Source: Poecilobothrus nobilitatus
Lineage: Eukaryota > Arthropoda > Insecta > Diptera > Dolichopodidae
Reading direction: 5' to 3'
NCBI GenBank assembly: GCA_947095535.1
Contig: OX352773.1
Coordinates: 258,873,590 to 258,937,589 of the forward strand
Length of the DNA: 64,000 nt
This document shows positions 51,124 to 62,940 of the stretch, piece by piece; the stretch's first letter is position 1, and the number at the start of each line of letters is the position of its first letter. The notes under the pieces are model-generated. The model was given only the letters and a program-made list of their open reading frames with translations, was not told where the DNA came from and ran no database searches. A program made the position numbers and the translations under genes.

Positions 51124-51357
51124 ATGACAGATGAACAGATGAACAAAAACAAGAAAAAGCTTTCAATTTTTTTTTTTTTTTACTTATTGATAACTGTATT
51201 ACATTGTGTGACAGTAACCAAAAAGGATGTTTTTGGATACTGTATGGTACAAGAAATATTTGAAATGAAAACATTGAATGATATGAAACTTTTGATAGAG
51301 AAAATTTTGGAAAATAAAACGATTATATTGAAACAGTTAGAAAAGAAAGCTTTTTGA
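51124..51357 (+). CDS. Candidate small secreted or membrane-anchored protein, 77 residues
   Basis: The ORF starts with MTDEQMNKNKKK, then a hydrophobic segment (residues ~13-31, LSIFFFFYLLITVLHCVTV) that looks like a signal peptide or anchor. A charged, leucine-rich part follows with heptad-like spacing (FEMKTLNDMKLLIEKILENK), which may be helical. TATATAAG lies about 70 nt upstream, CATTCAG lies just before the ATG, and an AATAAA occurs near 51592. The hydrophobic stretch is encoded partly by a T run, so chance cannot be excluded. Not recognised. Confidence 0.3.
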   Translation: MTDEQMNKNKKKLSIFFFFYLLITVLHCVTVTKKDVFGYCMVQEIFEMKTLNDMKLLIEKILENKTIILKQLEKKAF

Positions 51358-52748
51358 ATTTTAACTTACATTTTATTATGTAGTTAAAAATTATTAAGAG
51401 AAATGAAACAAAATAACGGTAGAATAGAATTATGATAATATATGTATATATGGAAATGAAACAATTTAATTTTTGAACATAGTTACCAAATATATTTTTT
51501 TTTTTAAATATTAGAATTTTTTCTTTCATGTAGGTAATAAAAAGATGTCTTATACTTGGACTAATCTTCCAAATTTTATATGTAAAATCAAAGAATAAAT
51601 GCTAAGTTTTTGAAATGTAAAAATTTATATGAATTTTTTAGTGACTTTGGATTTTCTTAACTATTTTTTTTTATTGATAAAGACTGAGCTAACACATCTT
51701 TACTATTATTTGACTCTAGATCCGTAGTAAATCTTCAAAACGTAGGAAAACTTAATCGATAGGAGGTTTTTTGTTGTTAACAGGCTGAGACAAGTATATG
51801 GAGAAGAGGATGCACGCTCTCTAAAGCGTTAAAACCTAATCTTCCAGCATGTATAGCTTTTTAACTATTTTCAAACTAAATACATATAACAATAAAAAAA
51901 TCATTTTACACTTGTTGTAAAAATAATAATATTTTAAAACATCGAACAATTTTCAAAATTTCACATGATTAAACTTTTTTTTTTATCCTCACAACCTTTA
52001 AACGGACTGGAATATTAAAATTTCTTCAGAAGTAGATTTCAAAATCAATAAAGTTAAATACCAAAATGTAAAAAGCAATTTGAAATTTAAAAATGTTCCT
52101 ACGAAACATCAAATGTTTTTAAATTAAGAAAATATTCAGTAAAATTTAAGTTTTATTAAAACAGTCTTCCAGAGAATGAAATACTACTCGAACTTTAGAA
52201 GCCAAAGCAATTTACAAAAAAAAAGATTCTAAACTGCAATATTTCTCGAGACGGTATAATAATTATAATACTTCTGAATTCAGCTTGAACTTAACCTTAA
52301 AAGCTTAAAAACGTTGATTAAGTAAAGCTTTTAATTATAAAAGCTTGAAATTAAAAACTTGTCTTAAAAAACTTTTGTCTTAAAATACATACATATATTT
52401 AATTTAAAACCACAACAAAAAAAAAACAAAATTAAACCGGTAATTTACCATTTAACTCTCAAGCACAATCAAAAATAAAAACAATTGATTTTAGTTTTGT
52501 TGATTCATCCATACATTCTCGTAGAAGTAAAGAATTGAAGTCGTAAAAAAAAGTGAATCAAAAAACTTTGTATGAGAATTAAATAAATTAATGATTAAAT
52601 GTTTTGAATATTCGAAGAGTGTTTCAATTAAAAAAAAAAAAAATTAAAGACTTCTACAACTAAATTCAAGGGCTGACATGACTGATCAAAAGAGAAATTT
52701 CTAAAGGTATAGTTATGGGTATGTAATACTGTTTTATATTGGAAATAT
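51358..52748. other. AT-rich non-coding stretch
   Basis: Nothing recognised beyond a possible AATAAA for the small ORF upstream (near 51592). Confidence 0.5.
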
Positions 52749-53010
52749 AAAAAAATCAGCTGTCTTCACCACAGAACCGACCGCTATTACGTAAAAAAAC
52801 ATAAAACATATTCTATGAAATTTGATTTTTTATATAATAATTTATATTAAAGCAAAACAACTTCTAATTTATAACTTCTTTTTTTTTATTCGATAACAAT
52901 AAGAGGCAATGAAATGATCGTAAAAATATTATGTTCATTCATACATACATCCGTATAATCATGTAGATACATAGTTTTTGTTTTCATTCAAAAATATTAA
53001 AAGTAAAAAA
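52749..53010 (+). repeat. Dispersed repeat pair, copy 2
   Basis: This is the partner of 1557-1870 with several small deletions. It ends at AAATATTAAAAGTAAAAAA, where the foldback MITE at 53014 begins. Confidence 0.7.
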
Positions 53011-53013
53011 CAC

Positions 53014-53187
53014 GCTAACTTAAGGGTAGCCCAAAACTCGTAGTGTATTTAACAGCCTTTTTATTTATATTTTTATAAGTTATAAAATAAAAGTTTTTTA
53101 AGTATATTTTTTTTTATTTTTATAAGACTATTTAAACTAAAAAGGCTGTTAAATACTCTACAAGTTTTGGACTACCCCTTGGTTAGC
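53014..53187. mobile_element. Short foldback MITE with ~65-bp inverted repeats
   Basis: The left arm GCTAACTTAAGGGTAG... is matched by the inverted right arm ending CTACCCCTTGGTTAGC, with TATTTAACAGCCTTTTT shared inside. Nearly the whole 174 bp is arm, with a short AT loop. It begins right at the end of the dispersed repeat 52749-53010. Confidence 0.8.
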
Positions 53188-54734
53188 AGCTTTTTCAATT
53201 ACAATTCAAATATATGTTTAAAAACAACCATTATTCGTTACTGATTAAATTAATAATAGGGATTTAATGCAAGATACTATTTTCTTGCAAAAACAAAAAA
53301 AAATGTCCCTCGTGGAAGAGCGATAACTTCGTTTAGGAATGTACCCCCTCATCTATCTTAGTTTTTGAAAGGCTCTAACATACTCTATCTAATTTTCAAG
53401 TTTAAAGATTGTATCTTAAAATCAGTTGATTTTATCACAATTTTAATTTAGAGCCCCAATAGTAAGACTAGGATCCACTTAAGGTTCCAGCTTCAAATTA
53501 TTTTAGCATTGTAAGAGTAACATTTATACCAAATTTCATTCAAATCGTATAACAATTACTATCTGCTCTAGAACATATTAAATAATATTCGTATTCGGAT
53601 ATTTTAAGACGGACCCTATGAAGCTAAGAACATTTTCGTGATACATCGACATCATGGTTAACTATTAAAAATTTCGATAAACATAATTCAAAAAACTTTC
53701 TTTGGTTGATAATTGTAATAAGTTAAATTTTTTTTAAATTTGATATTGTGATTTTGACTTTTTCTTTAAATTTAATAAGAAACCTACAGATAGCCATTCT
53801 AAATTGTTGATGAGCTTAGAATCTTTAGTTATATAACCCTATAAGATCCCTGTTTTAAAGGAAAAAATTTTATATGCAAATCTGTAGCCTTTCATAATTT
53901 ATCATATAATTTAATTATGCATAATATGACATTTTTTATCCTGAATATAAGTCAAAAAATGTAAACCTCTGCATTTTCAAACATTTTTCTATTTGAAAAA
54001 GCTAAATTTATGGTTTTTTCTTAAGCTTTGTTACAATTAACATATACTAGGCAGCCAATCATTAGAGTATGAAGTAGATTCAGAAATTTTTATTTATATG
54101 ATCAAATCTACATAAAAGAAATAAGAGACTTATTATTACTAACTACATATCTCTGTGTTTTTTTGAAACTTTATTTTCATTCTAGATATTTTTTTCACAA
54201 AATTTAACATAACATTATCTTCATCATATATGTATCTAAGTAAAATTCCTCAGTACATGATCTCCAATTCTATGAAATACTCAATGTGCTTATTCTTTAT
54301 AAAAAGGGTTGTACTTAAAACTAAAACTGATAAACGACAACGATTCTATTTTTTTTCTACAAATGATCAAAATTTTTTCAATAATACCTTTAAAAATAGC
54401 TAAAAATAGCTATAATTAATATGAAAAAGTCGAGGGGGGAATAATCTTCATTCATTTTGTTTAAAAAAAAAAATTGTAAACAAATTTCGTTATTCAACAA
54501 AATAATTTTCTTATCATTGTAATCAAATAAATGCGAAGAAGTCAAAAGGACGCCACTTTCAGTTTATTTTGTTTAAAAAAAAAAAATTTAATTATCATTT
54601 GCACAACAAAAAAAAAATTATATTCTTATCAAGCAAATAAATAAATAAATAAACTTGTTTCCATTTTACGTTTAAATAAAATTACATTAGAATTAAAAAA
54701 AAAAAAAAAATTCACAGATACAATAATAATATTT
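53188..54734. other. Upstream region of the TSPN gene
   Basis: 53230-54350 is somewhat less AT-rich and may contain an old repeat or regulatory DNA. No inverted termini or coding frames are visible. 54440-54720 is A/T homopolymer-rich. Confidence 0.4.
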
Positions 54735-54739
54735 TCAGT
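54735..54739 (+). promoter_or_regulatory. Candidate initiator (TCAGT) of the tandem-TSPN gene
   Basis: A TCAGT arthropod-type initiator lies about 60 nt upstream of the ATG. The start context (AAAAAATG) fits insect preferences. No clear TATA box sits at -30. The same ATTTTCAG string could instead be a splice acceptor for a 5'UTR exon, so transcription start and acceptor cannot be separated from sequence alone. Confidence 0.3.
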
Positions 54740-54797
54740 ACGAAAACGAACGTTTTGTTGAATCTTCCCATTCGAAATTAAATAAATTCAAGAAAAA

Positions 54798-57700
54798 ATG
54801 CATAAGAAAATTTTAATATTTCTTTTAATTATTTTAATTTTTAATTCATTTCAAGGTAATGTTAATTAGCATTTAATTATTACATAATATTACATATTTT
54901 CCTATAATTAATTACCTTAATTATTTTAGGGAAAACATCATCACCTGTAAAACAAGACTGTGTTATCGATATTATTGAAGAACAAAACCAACGAATTTAT
55001 GCACGGCCAAATATTATTGAAAATACAACAGATGGCATTATAATTTATGATAAATTTGATGTTACATCACCATTAGATTATTACCGTTTAGAAAATTTAA
55101 CAGAAAATTTTTCATTAGAATTAACTTTTCGTACAAAATCAAAATATAGAAAATGTAGGAATCAGAAATGGTTATATAATTTTTTTGTTTTTTTTGTTTT
55201 TTTAAAATATTTTTGAAATCTATAATTTTTTTTTTTTTTTTTTCTGTTTTTAGTGAAATAAATGAAAATCATTTTATTGGACAAACAAATTCATTTTTAG
55301 AATGGATTCTTTTATATTTAAATCTAAATAATCGACATATTTATCTTATTTTCATAGCAGAAATTAATCGATTAGTTTATGTTGATGAATCAAAAGAATT
55401 TTCAGCAGAATTTCATACAGATACGGTACACAATAACTTTTATTTTTTTTTTTTTTTGTTTTTACTTTAAGAGTTAAGATTTTGTCTTAGATATGATAAA
55501 TTTTGTCAAAGAATCTGTATCTGATATACAAGTAAATTTTTGTTTACAAATTTATCAATTTTTAGCTGTAGAACGGTATGAATATGTAGAATAATTCCAA
55601 TAACATTTGATTACAAAAAAAAAAAAGGGATGGTTGATAATTTCATTAAATAGGAGCTGAAATAGTAATTCATAGCACAAAGAATATATGGATATCCAGT
55701 ACAATACATTAAAATTTCTGTAAACTTAAAAATTAACGTTTTGTGTTTAAAACTTTGGGTTCATAATTTCAAAAAAAAAAAAATTAAAAGGATAAAATTT
55801 TAGAATTTACAAAAATCAAATGTTAAACAATATTTAGTAGTCACATTTAAACGCCTCTACACAAAAAAAAAAAAAATATTTGGTAATTTTCGGCATTTCG
55901 CCAATACAAGAATCTTAAATTTGTTTAAATCTTGAAATATCTGATTAGTATTTGGTCAGCAGTATTAAAAACTAGGGTAAAACATATCGAAAATTACTTC
56001 TGAAAATGTTTAAATGAAGTAATTGCTATAACAACTATACATAAAAGCTATTCTCAACTAAGCAACTGCCGTAAAAATATTTAATTACATATAATGGCAT
56101 CTCACCTTTTTATGCTACCCAACTTCATTGAAACTTAAAAATAATTTCGACAAAATTTGGCATAACAATTATTTCAAATTAATTTTAAAAGAAAAAAAAA
56201 CAAAAAAAAAACAAAATTGTTAATAAATACATCTAAAAATTAAATTTATGTATTTTTAAAGTTTTTAGATGGAAATTTAAATACACTTCAGGTATCAATT
56301 GAAGATAATGAAATTTCAGTATGGTATAACTGTAAAAAAATAAAAGAAAATAATTTTAAAGTTTTTGATTGGAAAAAACAAAGTGAATTATTTTTACAAA
56401 AGTTAATTGAAACAAAGGAAATAAAATATTTGATATCAAAAAAATATATTTTATATCAAAGATTTGTTGAGGTCAGTATAAATTTATACATAAACTAAAA
56501 GTACATTATATATAAATTTATCTCTTAAAAAGTTTTTGTTTTTTTTATTAATAGTAGAAAAATTAATGAAAAACCAAAAATTATTTTAAAAGATGTAAAA
56601 AAAAAAAATTTAAATCTTTTATTAACATTATTATTAGATATTCATATGATTTTCTAAAATTATATTAAATTTACATTGTTATTTGTGAGATAAGCAATTT
56701 TTGAAATTAACACGCAATGCCTACTTAAGTTTAAAAAAAAAAATTCGATTCTATAAGATAAAGAAAGAAAATGAAAAACGGAACAAGGAAAAAGATAAGA
56801 GTGTATCAATTATCTTAAATATTGTAAATATATATTGTAACGAGTACCTATTGTACGCAGTAAATAAAAAAAAAAAATTAGAAAAGCAATGATTTGTAAT
56901 CTAACAGTGAATGGGCCTTTCCACACGAGTAGTGTCCTCTTTCGTCATTTTTTACTTTTACCTTCGTTTCATTCCGTCTTGCCTATAAACTAAATTTGTG
57001 GTGGGGATTTTTAGGAGTAATTTTTTAAACCAAAATTTTAGAGTTTAAAAATTTAGTCCACTAACACAAACAAAAACTTAAATAAAAATTTTTATGAGGG
57101 TGAAAAAAATATTATGTGTACATACGTTTCATTATCGTTTGGAAAATTAAAGAAAAAAGTTTTTGAAAACGTCGCAGCAAATTTTTAAAAAAGTGAAGCG
57201 ATTTTTGATCTTTCACTTGATGAAATTATTAAAATATATTCTATTGACAAAAAGAAATTATGTGCACAGTACAGTTTATTCTATTTCTAGGTACATACAT
57301 ATATAATATATATTATTTAAAAATTACAGGCAAAAAAATCTTATGTTACTTAAATACAAAAAAAAAATTTATTTGTTTTATGCGTGCTTTTTTTTTATAT
57401 TTATTATCTACCTCTCGCAACAAATTTTGTTTTAAAATGAAATATTTACACACACATATAAAAGTAACGACTATCGAGAGGAACAATGTGGAAATAAAAA
57501 AAAGAGGAAAGTAGTCACGAAACGAAAGAGGACACTACTCGTGTGAAAAGGCCCAATTACTAGTAAACATGTATAACATAAATTTATACCAAAATTGATT
57601 ATACAAAACATACAGTTTACTACACATTCGAAAACTTTAAAAATGTTAAAAGTTTATTTTTGTAAAAAATCAAAATTTTAAAATAAAATGGTATTATGAA

Positions 57701-60700
57701 AATATCATTATTTTTAAATTTTGAAAACTTAAGTTAAAAGATTTCATTTCAAATCAAATCAATCTCAATTTTCCCAAAAAGTTTTTTCGATTTGTTTTTT
57801 TTTTTCGACGATTTGATTATTTTTTCGACCACTTTAATCCTTTTTTGTCGAAGAATAATCTTGCATTCCTTTGAGACAAAAAAATTTCAAAATTCTTATT
57901 ACAATATTTTTTATTAATTACAATTTTTTTTTTTTACAGATTGAAATATCCAACTTTAAAATTTACTGTGATCCGAATACACCAAAATTAATCAATTGTG
58001 AAAATATAACAAAAAATCCAACATATTATGAAAATTATTCAATTGAAATATTTTCAAATGTATTAAATTTAATGTCAAAAAACTCAGAAATATTTTCATA
58101 TTATCAATTTTTAAATTATCATAACTCATATAAATTTCAAGCATTTAAAACTTTACATTCTGAATTTATGAATGATTTTTTAATTGAATCAAATTTTCGT
58201 TTACAAAAAAATAAAATAAATATAAATGATAATTTTATATTTTTAGAAATAAAAACTATCAGTATATTTAATAATACTATTGATTTTATTATAAAATTTT
58301 GGCCAAAATTTAAAACAATTACCGTAATGTTACAAATATCTAATAAAAATTATTATATTAATTATTATGAATTGGCTGCACGTTCAATTAATTTTTTTGA
58401 TAATAATTGGCATAAATTTACAATTATATATTCGAATGGATCATTTGATTTATATATGGATTGTGAAAAATATCAATTAAATGATAGTGATGGTATTACA
58501 TTAACAAGTGGAAATTATAATTTACGTAAAAATATTACTGTACGTGGTAATATTGAAATGATTTTTTCAAAAATTGTAAGTTCTTTTTTTTTTTATATTT
58601 TTTTATTTTAATATTAATTTTTGAATGATCGGTTAGTTAAAGAAGCGTGATTAATTCTTAAATGTTTCCTGTAGTAAATATAAGCCAAAAAGAAAACCTT
58701 TACGTTTTAATACATTTTTCTACCTTATAAAGCTAAATTTTCTGAAGCGCGATTAGAATTAGCATATTATGTCCTCCTTTTTATTATACCCGTACGATAG
58801 GATCGGGTATAATAAAATTACTCCTCCGTTTGTAACACCTCGAAATAAGCGAGCTAGATATACCTTCAAAGGTATGGATCGGATCAGAAAAAAATTCTAA
58901 GACTTTTGAGCCATGTCCGTCCGTCCGTCCGTCAGCACGCTAACTCAAAAACTAAGAAAGCTAGAATCTTGAAATTTACACAAAATATTTTGGGAGTAAT
59001 TTGTAGGTTCCCTATTTTTTTTGGTTGAGCCTTAGGGTAGCTCTCGAACACCTAACTTTTAGATCCCCACATTTTTTTTGCAATAGAGCTATGAAATTTT
59101 AACAACTGATAGATCTCACAAAAATATTAATTTTATTTTTTATAACTTTTTTTTGTCACCCCCCGTTTAGGAACTGTAAGGGGTCAAAAACTGAAAATTT
59201 CCTATTTTTAAACACCTGTAACTTGAACACCTGTTAGAATTTTTTTGAAGTAATACACAAAAATTAAAGCTTCAACATCATACTCTTATTTCTGTTAACA
59301 ACTTTTTAATAATATAGGGTTACTTTATAATTGACGAAAGTGTTACTTGATTTTTTCAAATTTTCTAACAAATTTTTTGCATTTGTTTTATTCGATAATT
59401 TGAAATTGTTGAGGATATAATGCGTAGTATAAAAAAATGTAAATAAATAAACAACATAACGGTTGCTTGAAGAATTTTTATTTATATGATATTGATATAC
59501 ATACATACTTATATAATATCATGTTTATTTACATATCGTATATGTCACTAGTGAATGAATGATAAGAGTATAGATGTATATTATATAGCGCCGTATTTAC
59601 ATACATATATGTATTTTATTGTACTTATAAGAAATTATTCTGTCAATGGAATATTTAAATATAATATAATATAATATTTAAAATTATGTTTACTATTTTG
59701 TACTAAGTAAATTTAATATACATTTACCGCTTAGTATTAAATGGTACTATAGAATATTTGAAAAAGTTTTGGATTGATAATCGTTATGTGAAAGGTTAAA
59801 ATCTGCTTTTGAAGAATGTATAAATATATAGTTTGAATATATATAAAAAATATATATACAACCCATACAAATATGTATGTAATATTTGAATATATATACA
59901 ACCCATAGTTCTAGAAATTATAAAATTCACCCAAATTATTTTAAAATACTAAAATATTAAAAAAATAATATTGTGAGCAGAGTGACAGGCTGTTAACATA
60001 CTAACGGTTCGTACGGGTATCTAAGAGTTGACAAAGGCAACTGTATTCTTCCTCGTTTTTACATTAAATTGAATGATCAGTTAGCTAAAAAAAGGTTATC
60101 AACTCTTTAATAACCATTGTATATAGTTTGGCTACCTTAAACTTTAACGAAGAGATTAAGTTTTAATTGTTTGTAAAAATCATTGTTGTGGTCGCACTTT
60201 TTGAAATTTAAAATTTCTTTAATTTTCCTAAAAATTCGTTTTCGCAAATTTTATTCAATGTTTTCGTACGGTAAAAGTGATGATTCAATTCAAAAGAATA
60301 CATTAATATAAATACGGCTTGGCCAAATAAAATGAAAAGCACCACTGCAGTACAGCACCTTTCTACTTTTAGCGGCATAGACAATATTAATTTCTTTTGT
60401 TTTTATTTTTGTTATTTTATATTGGTTGTAGATTGTCATTAATAATTTAATTTTGATAATTTTTCAATACACAATTTAAAACTGTTTCATAAATCGAAGT
60501 TACAAGTGAGGTTGCGAACGACGTACGAGACAAAGTGAGCATTGAGTCATCACCTTAACTGTGCCTAGATTGAAGACTGAAATAGTTTTTAGATTGAAGA
60601 CAATGGAATTATACTCCTTTTGTTTAATATTAAAAACATAAAACATCAAAGATCTTAACAATAAAAAATTTCTTCCATATCTTTAATTGGCCTTCTTATT

Positions 60701-61347
60701 CTTTATATCCTGACAGATACCAGAAAAACTATTTTCTTCAAAATTACGTATAACAGAAGCAATATAGTGATGCTTTATTCTACTGAGTTCACTTGAAAGA
60801 ATTCATCTTCGGTTCAATCATGATATTTCATCTTTCGTTGCTGTTCAATGTGTTCGAGAATATTACTGTTTCCTTTTCAATCCGTTAAGTACTTTCATTT
60901 CTGTTCTGCTAGACGACTTTCGCCTTGTGTGCTTGTTAAAGATGTAAAATTATTATACTCGTATTCTTCATCTCCTTTACAAGTCCTAATACATCAAAAA
61001 CTATAGCAATCTACTATTTTATTTAAAGTCCAATGCTTAACTTTTGACGAATATTACCATAATAATTATTTATTTATAAAATTTATACATATTATGATTG
61101 CCTAAAATAAATTTTATTTTATTATTTTTAGATCGATTACCATAATATGATTTTTTATAGAAATCTTGATTATATATCTAATATAACATGCGATGATTTA
61201 CCAATAAATTTTTCCGGAAATAATTTATATACTCAAACGGATGAAATAAATATAAGTTACTCAAATAAAAATAATTTAAGTTTAAAACTAATTTTAACTA
61301 ATGTTTTACTAATTTTACTTTGTAAGAATTTTGTAAAAAAATTTTAA
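54798..61347 (+). CDS. Six-exon gene: secreted/membrane protein with two tandem TSPN (laminin-G-like) modules
   Basis: Proposed exons are 54798-54855, 54930-55170, 55254-55425, 56262-56471, 57940-58575 and 61132-61347. They join in frame to 510 residues plus stop, with introns of 74, 83, 836, 1468 and 2556 nt and GT-AG ends throughout. Residues 1-20 form a lysine-started hydrophobic signal peptide. Residues ~30-248 read as a thrombospondin-N/collagen-NC4 type module: Cys30, FSLELTFR at 80-87, a W-x-x-C strand at 178-181, and a collagen-like close with IYCDP at 235-239 and Cys247. Residues ~262-463 repeat the plan: FLIESNFRL at 307-315, NNWHKF at 382-387, LYMDC at 398-402, Cys459. Residues ~488-503 are hydrophobic and followed by a Lys-rich end, suggesting a short-tailed membrane anchor (inference). 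There are about a dozen N-x-S/T sites. The family fold is non-catalytic and typically extracellular; the binding partner is unknown. The least certain junction is the exon 2 donor (TG|GTTATA), the only one that keeps frame. I do not recognise an orthologue. Confidence 0.8.
56913..57554. mobile_element. Non-autonomous TIR DNA transposon in intron 4 of the TSPN gene
   Basis: The ends are inverted copies of each other: 56913-56944 against 57523-57554, 32 bp with a single mismatch (GGGCCTTT..CACACGAG as the tip). The 642-bp body contains no transposase-like frame. The trinucleotide AAT flanks both ends and may be the target duplication. The near-perfect termini imply a fairly recent insertion into the intron. 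The superfamily is not assigned. Confidence 0.75.
58784..60057 (-). repeat. Modular dispersed repeat, copy C (inverted), in intron 5 of the TSPN gene
   Basis: This is the reverse complement of the repeat at 25309-26898 and 29784-31368. It begins with the TTATACCCG/CGGGTATAA terminal hairpin, then shows the (GGAC)n tract (four units) and ends at CCTCGTT. It is about 310 bp shorter because the part between two similar 'GGGGG(T/G)..CTACAAAAAAA' motifs is missing, as expected from recombination between modules. It also carries a small duplication near 59820-59910 around TATATACAACCCATA. Confidence 0.85.
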
Positions 61348-61435
61348 TTAAAATTTATATCTAAAATATTTTATTACTGTTTTTGCTTTTATTAGTCCTT
61401 ATGACATTCAATTTAAATTAAATTAAAACATGTTA

Positions 61436-61441
61436 AATAAA
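61436..61441 (+). terminator. Polyadenylation signal AATAAA of the tandem-TSPN gene
   Basis: A canonical AATAAA lies 89 nt after the stop codon at 61347, in AT-rich 3'UTR-like sequence. It is the first such hexamer downstream of the stop, and its position fits a compact insect 3'UTR. Confidence 0.5.
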
Positions 61442-62749
61442 ATCAACTGAATGGTTTTACTAATTAAAAAAAATTATAATTTATTATATTTAGTTTTGAA
61501 ACAAACTAAGTTTTTTTAAAGTACTCGAAGCTCAGATTAAAAATCTCAAAAAAAAGACTGTGGTTTCATTGAATATAGTTTTTAATATTTATACGGTCTT
61601 ATTTCACTAACATTTGAAGTTGTGATTCAAAATAAGACCATTTGTCAGAAATATTACAATGTTTTCATTCAAGTCATTTAGGGTCAGTAGAAATCTTTAA
61701 ATGTCATCCAGAGAAAATTCACAATGATTCTGCAGATATAGTATTGTACTATAACCAATCACGACAATCCTCCTTGAACCTATACTTTATTTTTTTTTTC
61801 TGTGAGAGTACGTGAGAATCTCGAAAGACACCAATGAGATCAATGCGCGAATTCTCTTTGGTTCTCTTAGACTATAACCAACTAAAATCCACCAACCTTT
61901 TAAACCAAACATCAGATTAGAACCTAGAGTATAAGCTACTGTTTGGTTTGGGGATTGGGAAAATAGGAATAAAAGAAATTGGGAAATATGGGAAGTTACT
62001 TAAATGTTGGCAGGATTGTTCAGAATAAAGATGTTGAAGTACTTCTGGAATTTAACGATATCATACAAGTTATGGTTGCCAATTTTTGGGAATACATAGT
62101 AGACCATAGTAGACTTCGCGTTGTACACATTACAAACGAATTTCTAGGTGCGAACGATGTGCAAATAAATTTTTTTTAAGGTATAGAGGTTAGCCTGTAC
62201 AACCCTCCTTGTATCTCAGTTATAACTTTTAAGAGGAGGTATTAAGGTTTTTAATTCTTCTCAACAGCTTCCTATACTAATAAAAAATCTATAAAATAGA
62301 GTCAGTGCTCGATTAATGATGGGACCTTTAATATAATTTTGTTTGCAGTATAAAGATAAATGTGAGAAGGATTTTTGTGGAAATGGTGTTTAGGAAAATT
62401 AGAATTATAGAGAATTCAACCTCAGATGGTTTGAGTCTTAAAACATGCATCGTTTTTTTTTTCAGAAATGCTACTTACCATTACTTATATTTTATTGCTC
62501 GATTAATGAACTAATATATAAACACAAAAACAATTACCCTAAATCTAACTTTTATACTCTATTTTTAATCTGATTTTGATTATAGCTCTGAACGCAAAAA
62601 AATAAATTTCATCAACATAACAAAGTTCAAAGCAAAATTTTTAGATTTCGCCGAAATTAGTCGGTTTTAGTCAGAACGTTGAAATGTCACATTGAATAAA
62701 AATTAGAGGGAAGAAAATATTTAGAAATAGGTATAAGTTAATCGGAAAA
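61442..62749. other. Downstream of the TSPN gene; unidentified moderate-GC patch
   Basis: 61750-62250 is visibly less AT-rich and holds a 66-codon plus-strand frame (61979-62179, beginning MGNMGSYLNVGRIVQNKDVE) that reads protein-like but matches nothing I know. It is most likely a transposon scrap. Confidence 0.35.
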
Positions 62750-62935
62750 AAAAATGTATACTTCCCCCAGTTTCTGAGGGCTATTAGAGGTCAACAATTT
62801 AAAATTCGCTATTAAATACATATATACATCTCGAAGCAAATTTTTTCAAAGCAAGTAAATAAAAACACTAAAGCTACAATATTTAATGTTTGTATATGTT
62901 AACGGTTCCTCTTAATTATATAGGATTTTGAAACA
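62750..62935 (-). repeat. Inverted degenerate fragment of the modular repeat
   Basis: The reverse complement reads AATCCTATATAATTAAG, then a CCGTTAACA motif and a 'TTGTAGCTTTA' motif, in the same order as the start of the first module at 42107-42165. It is short and diverged. Confidence 0.5.
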
Positions 62936-62940
62936 ATTAA

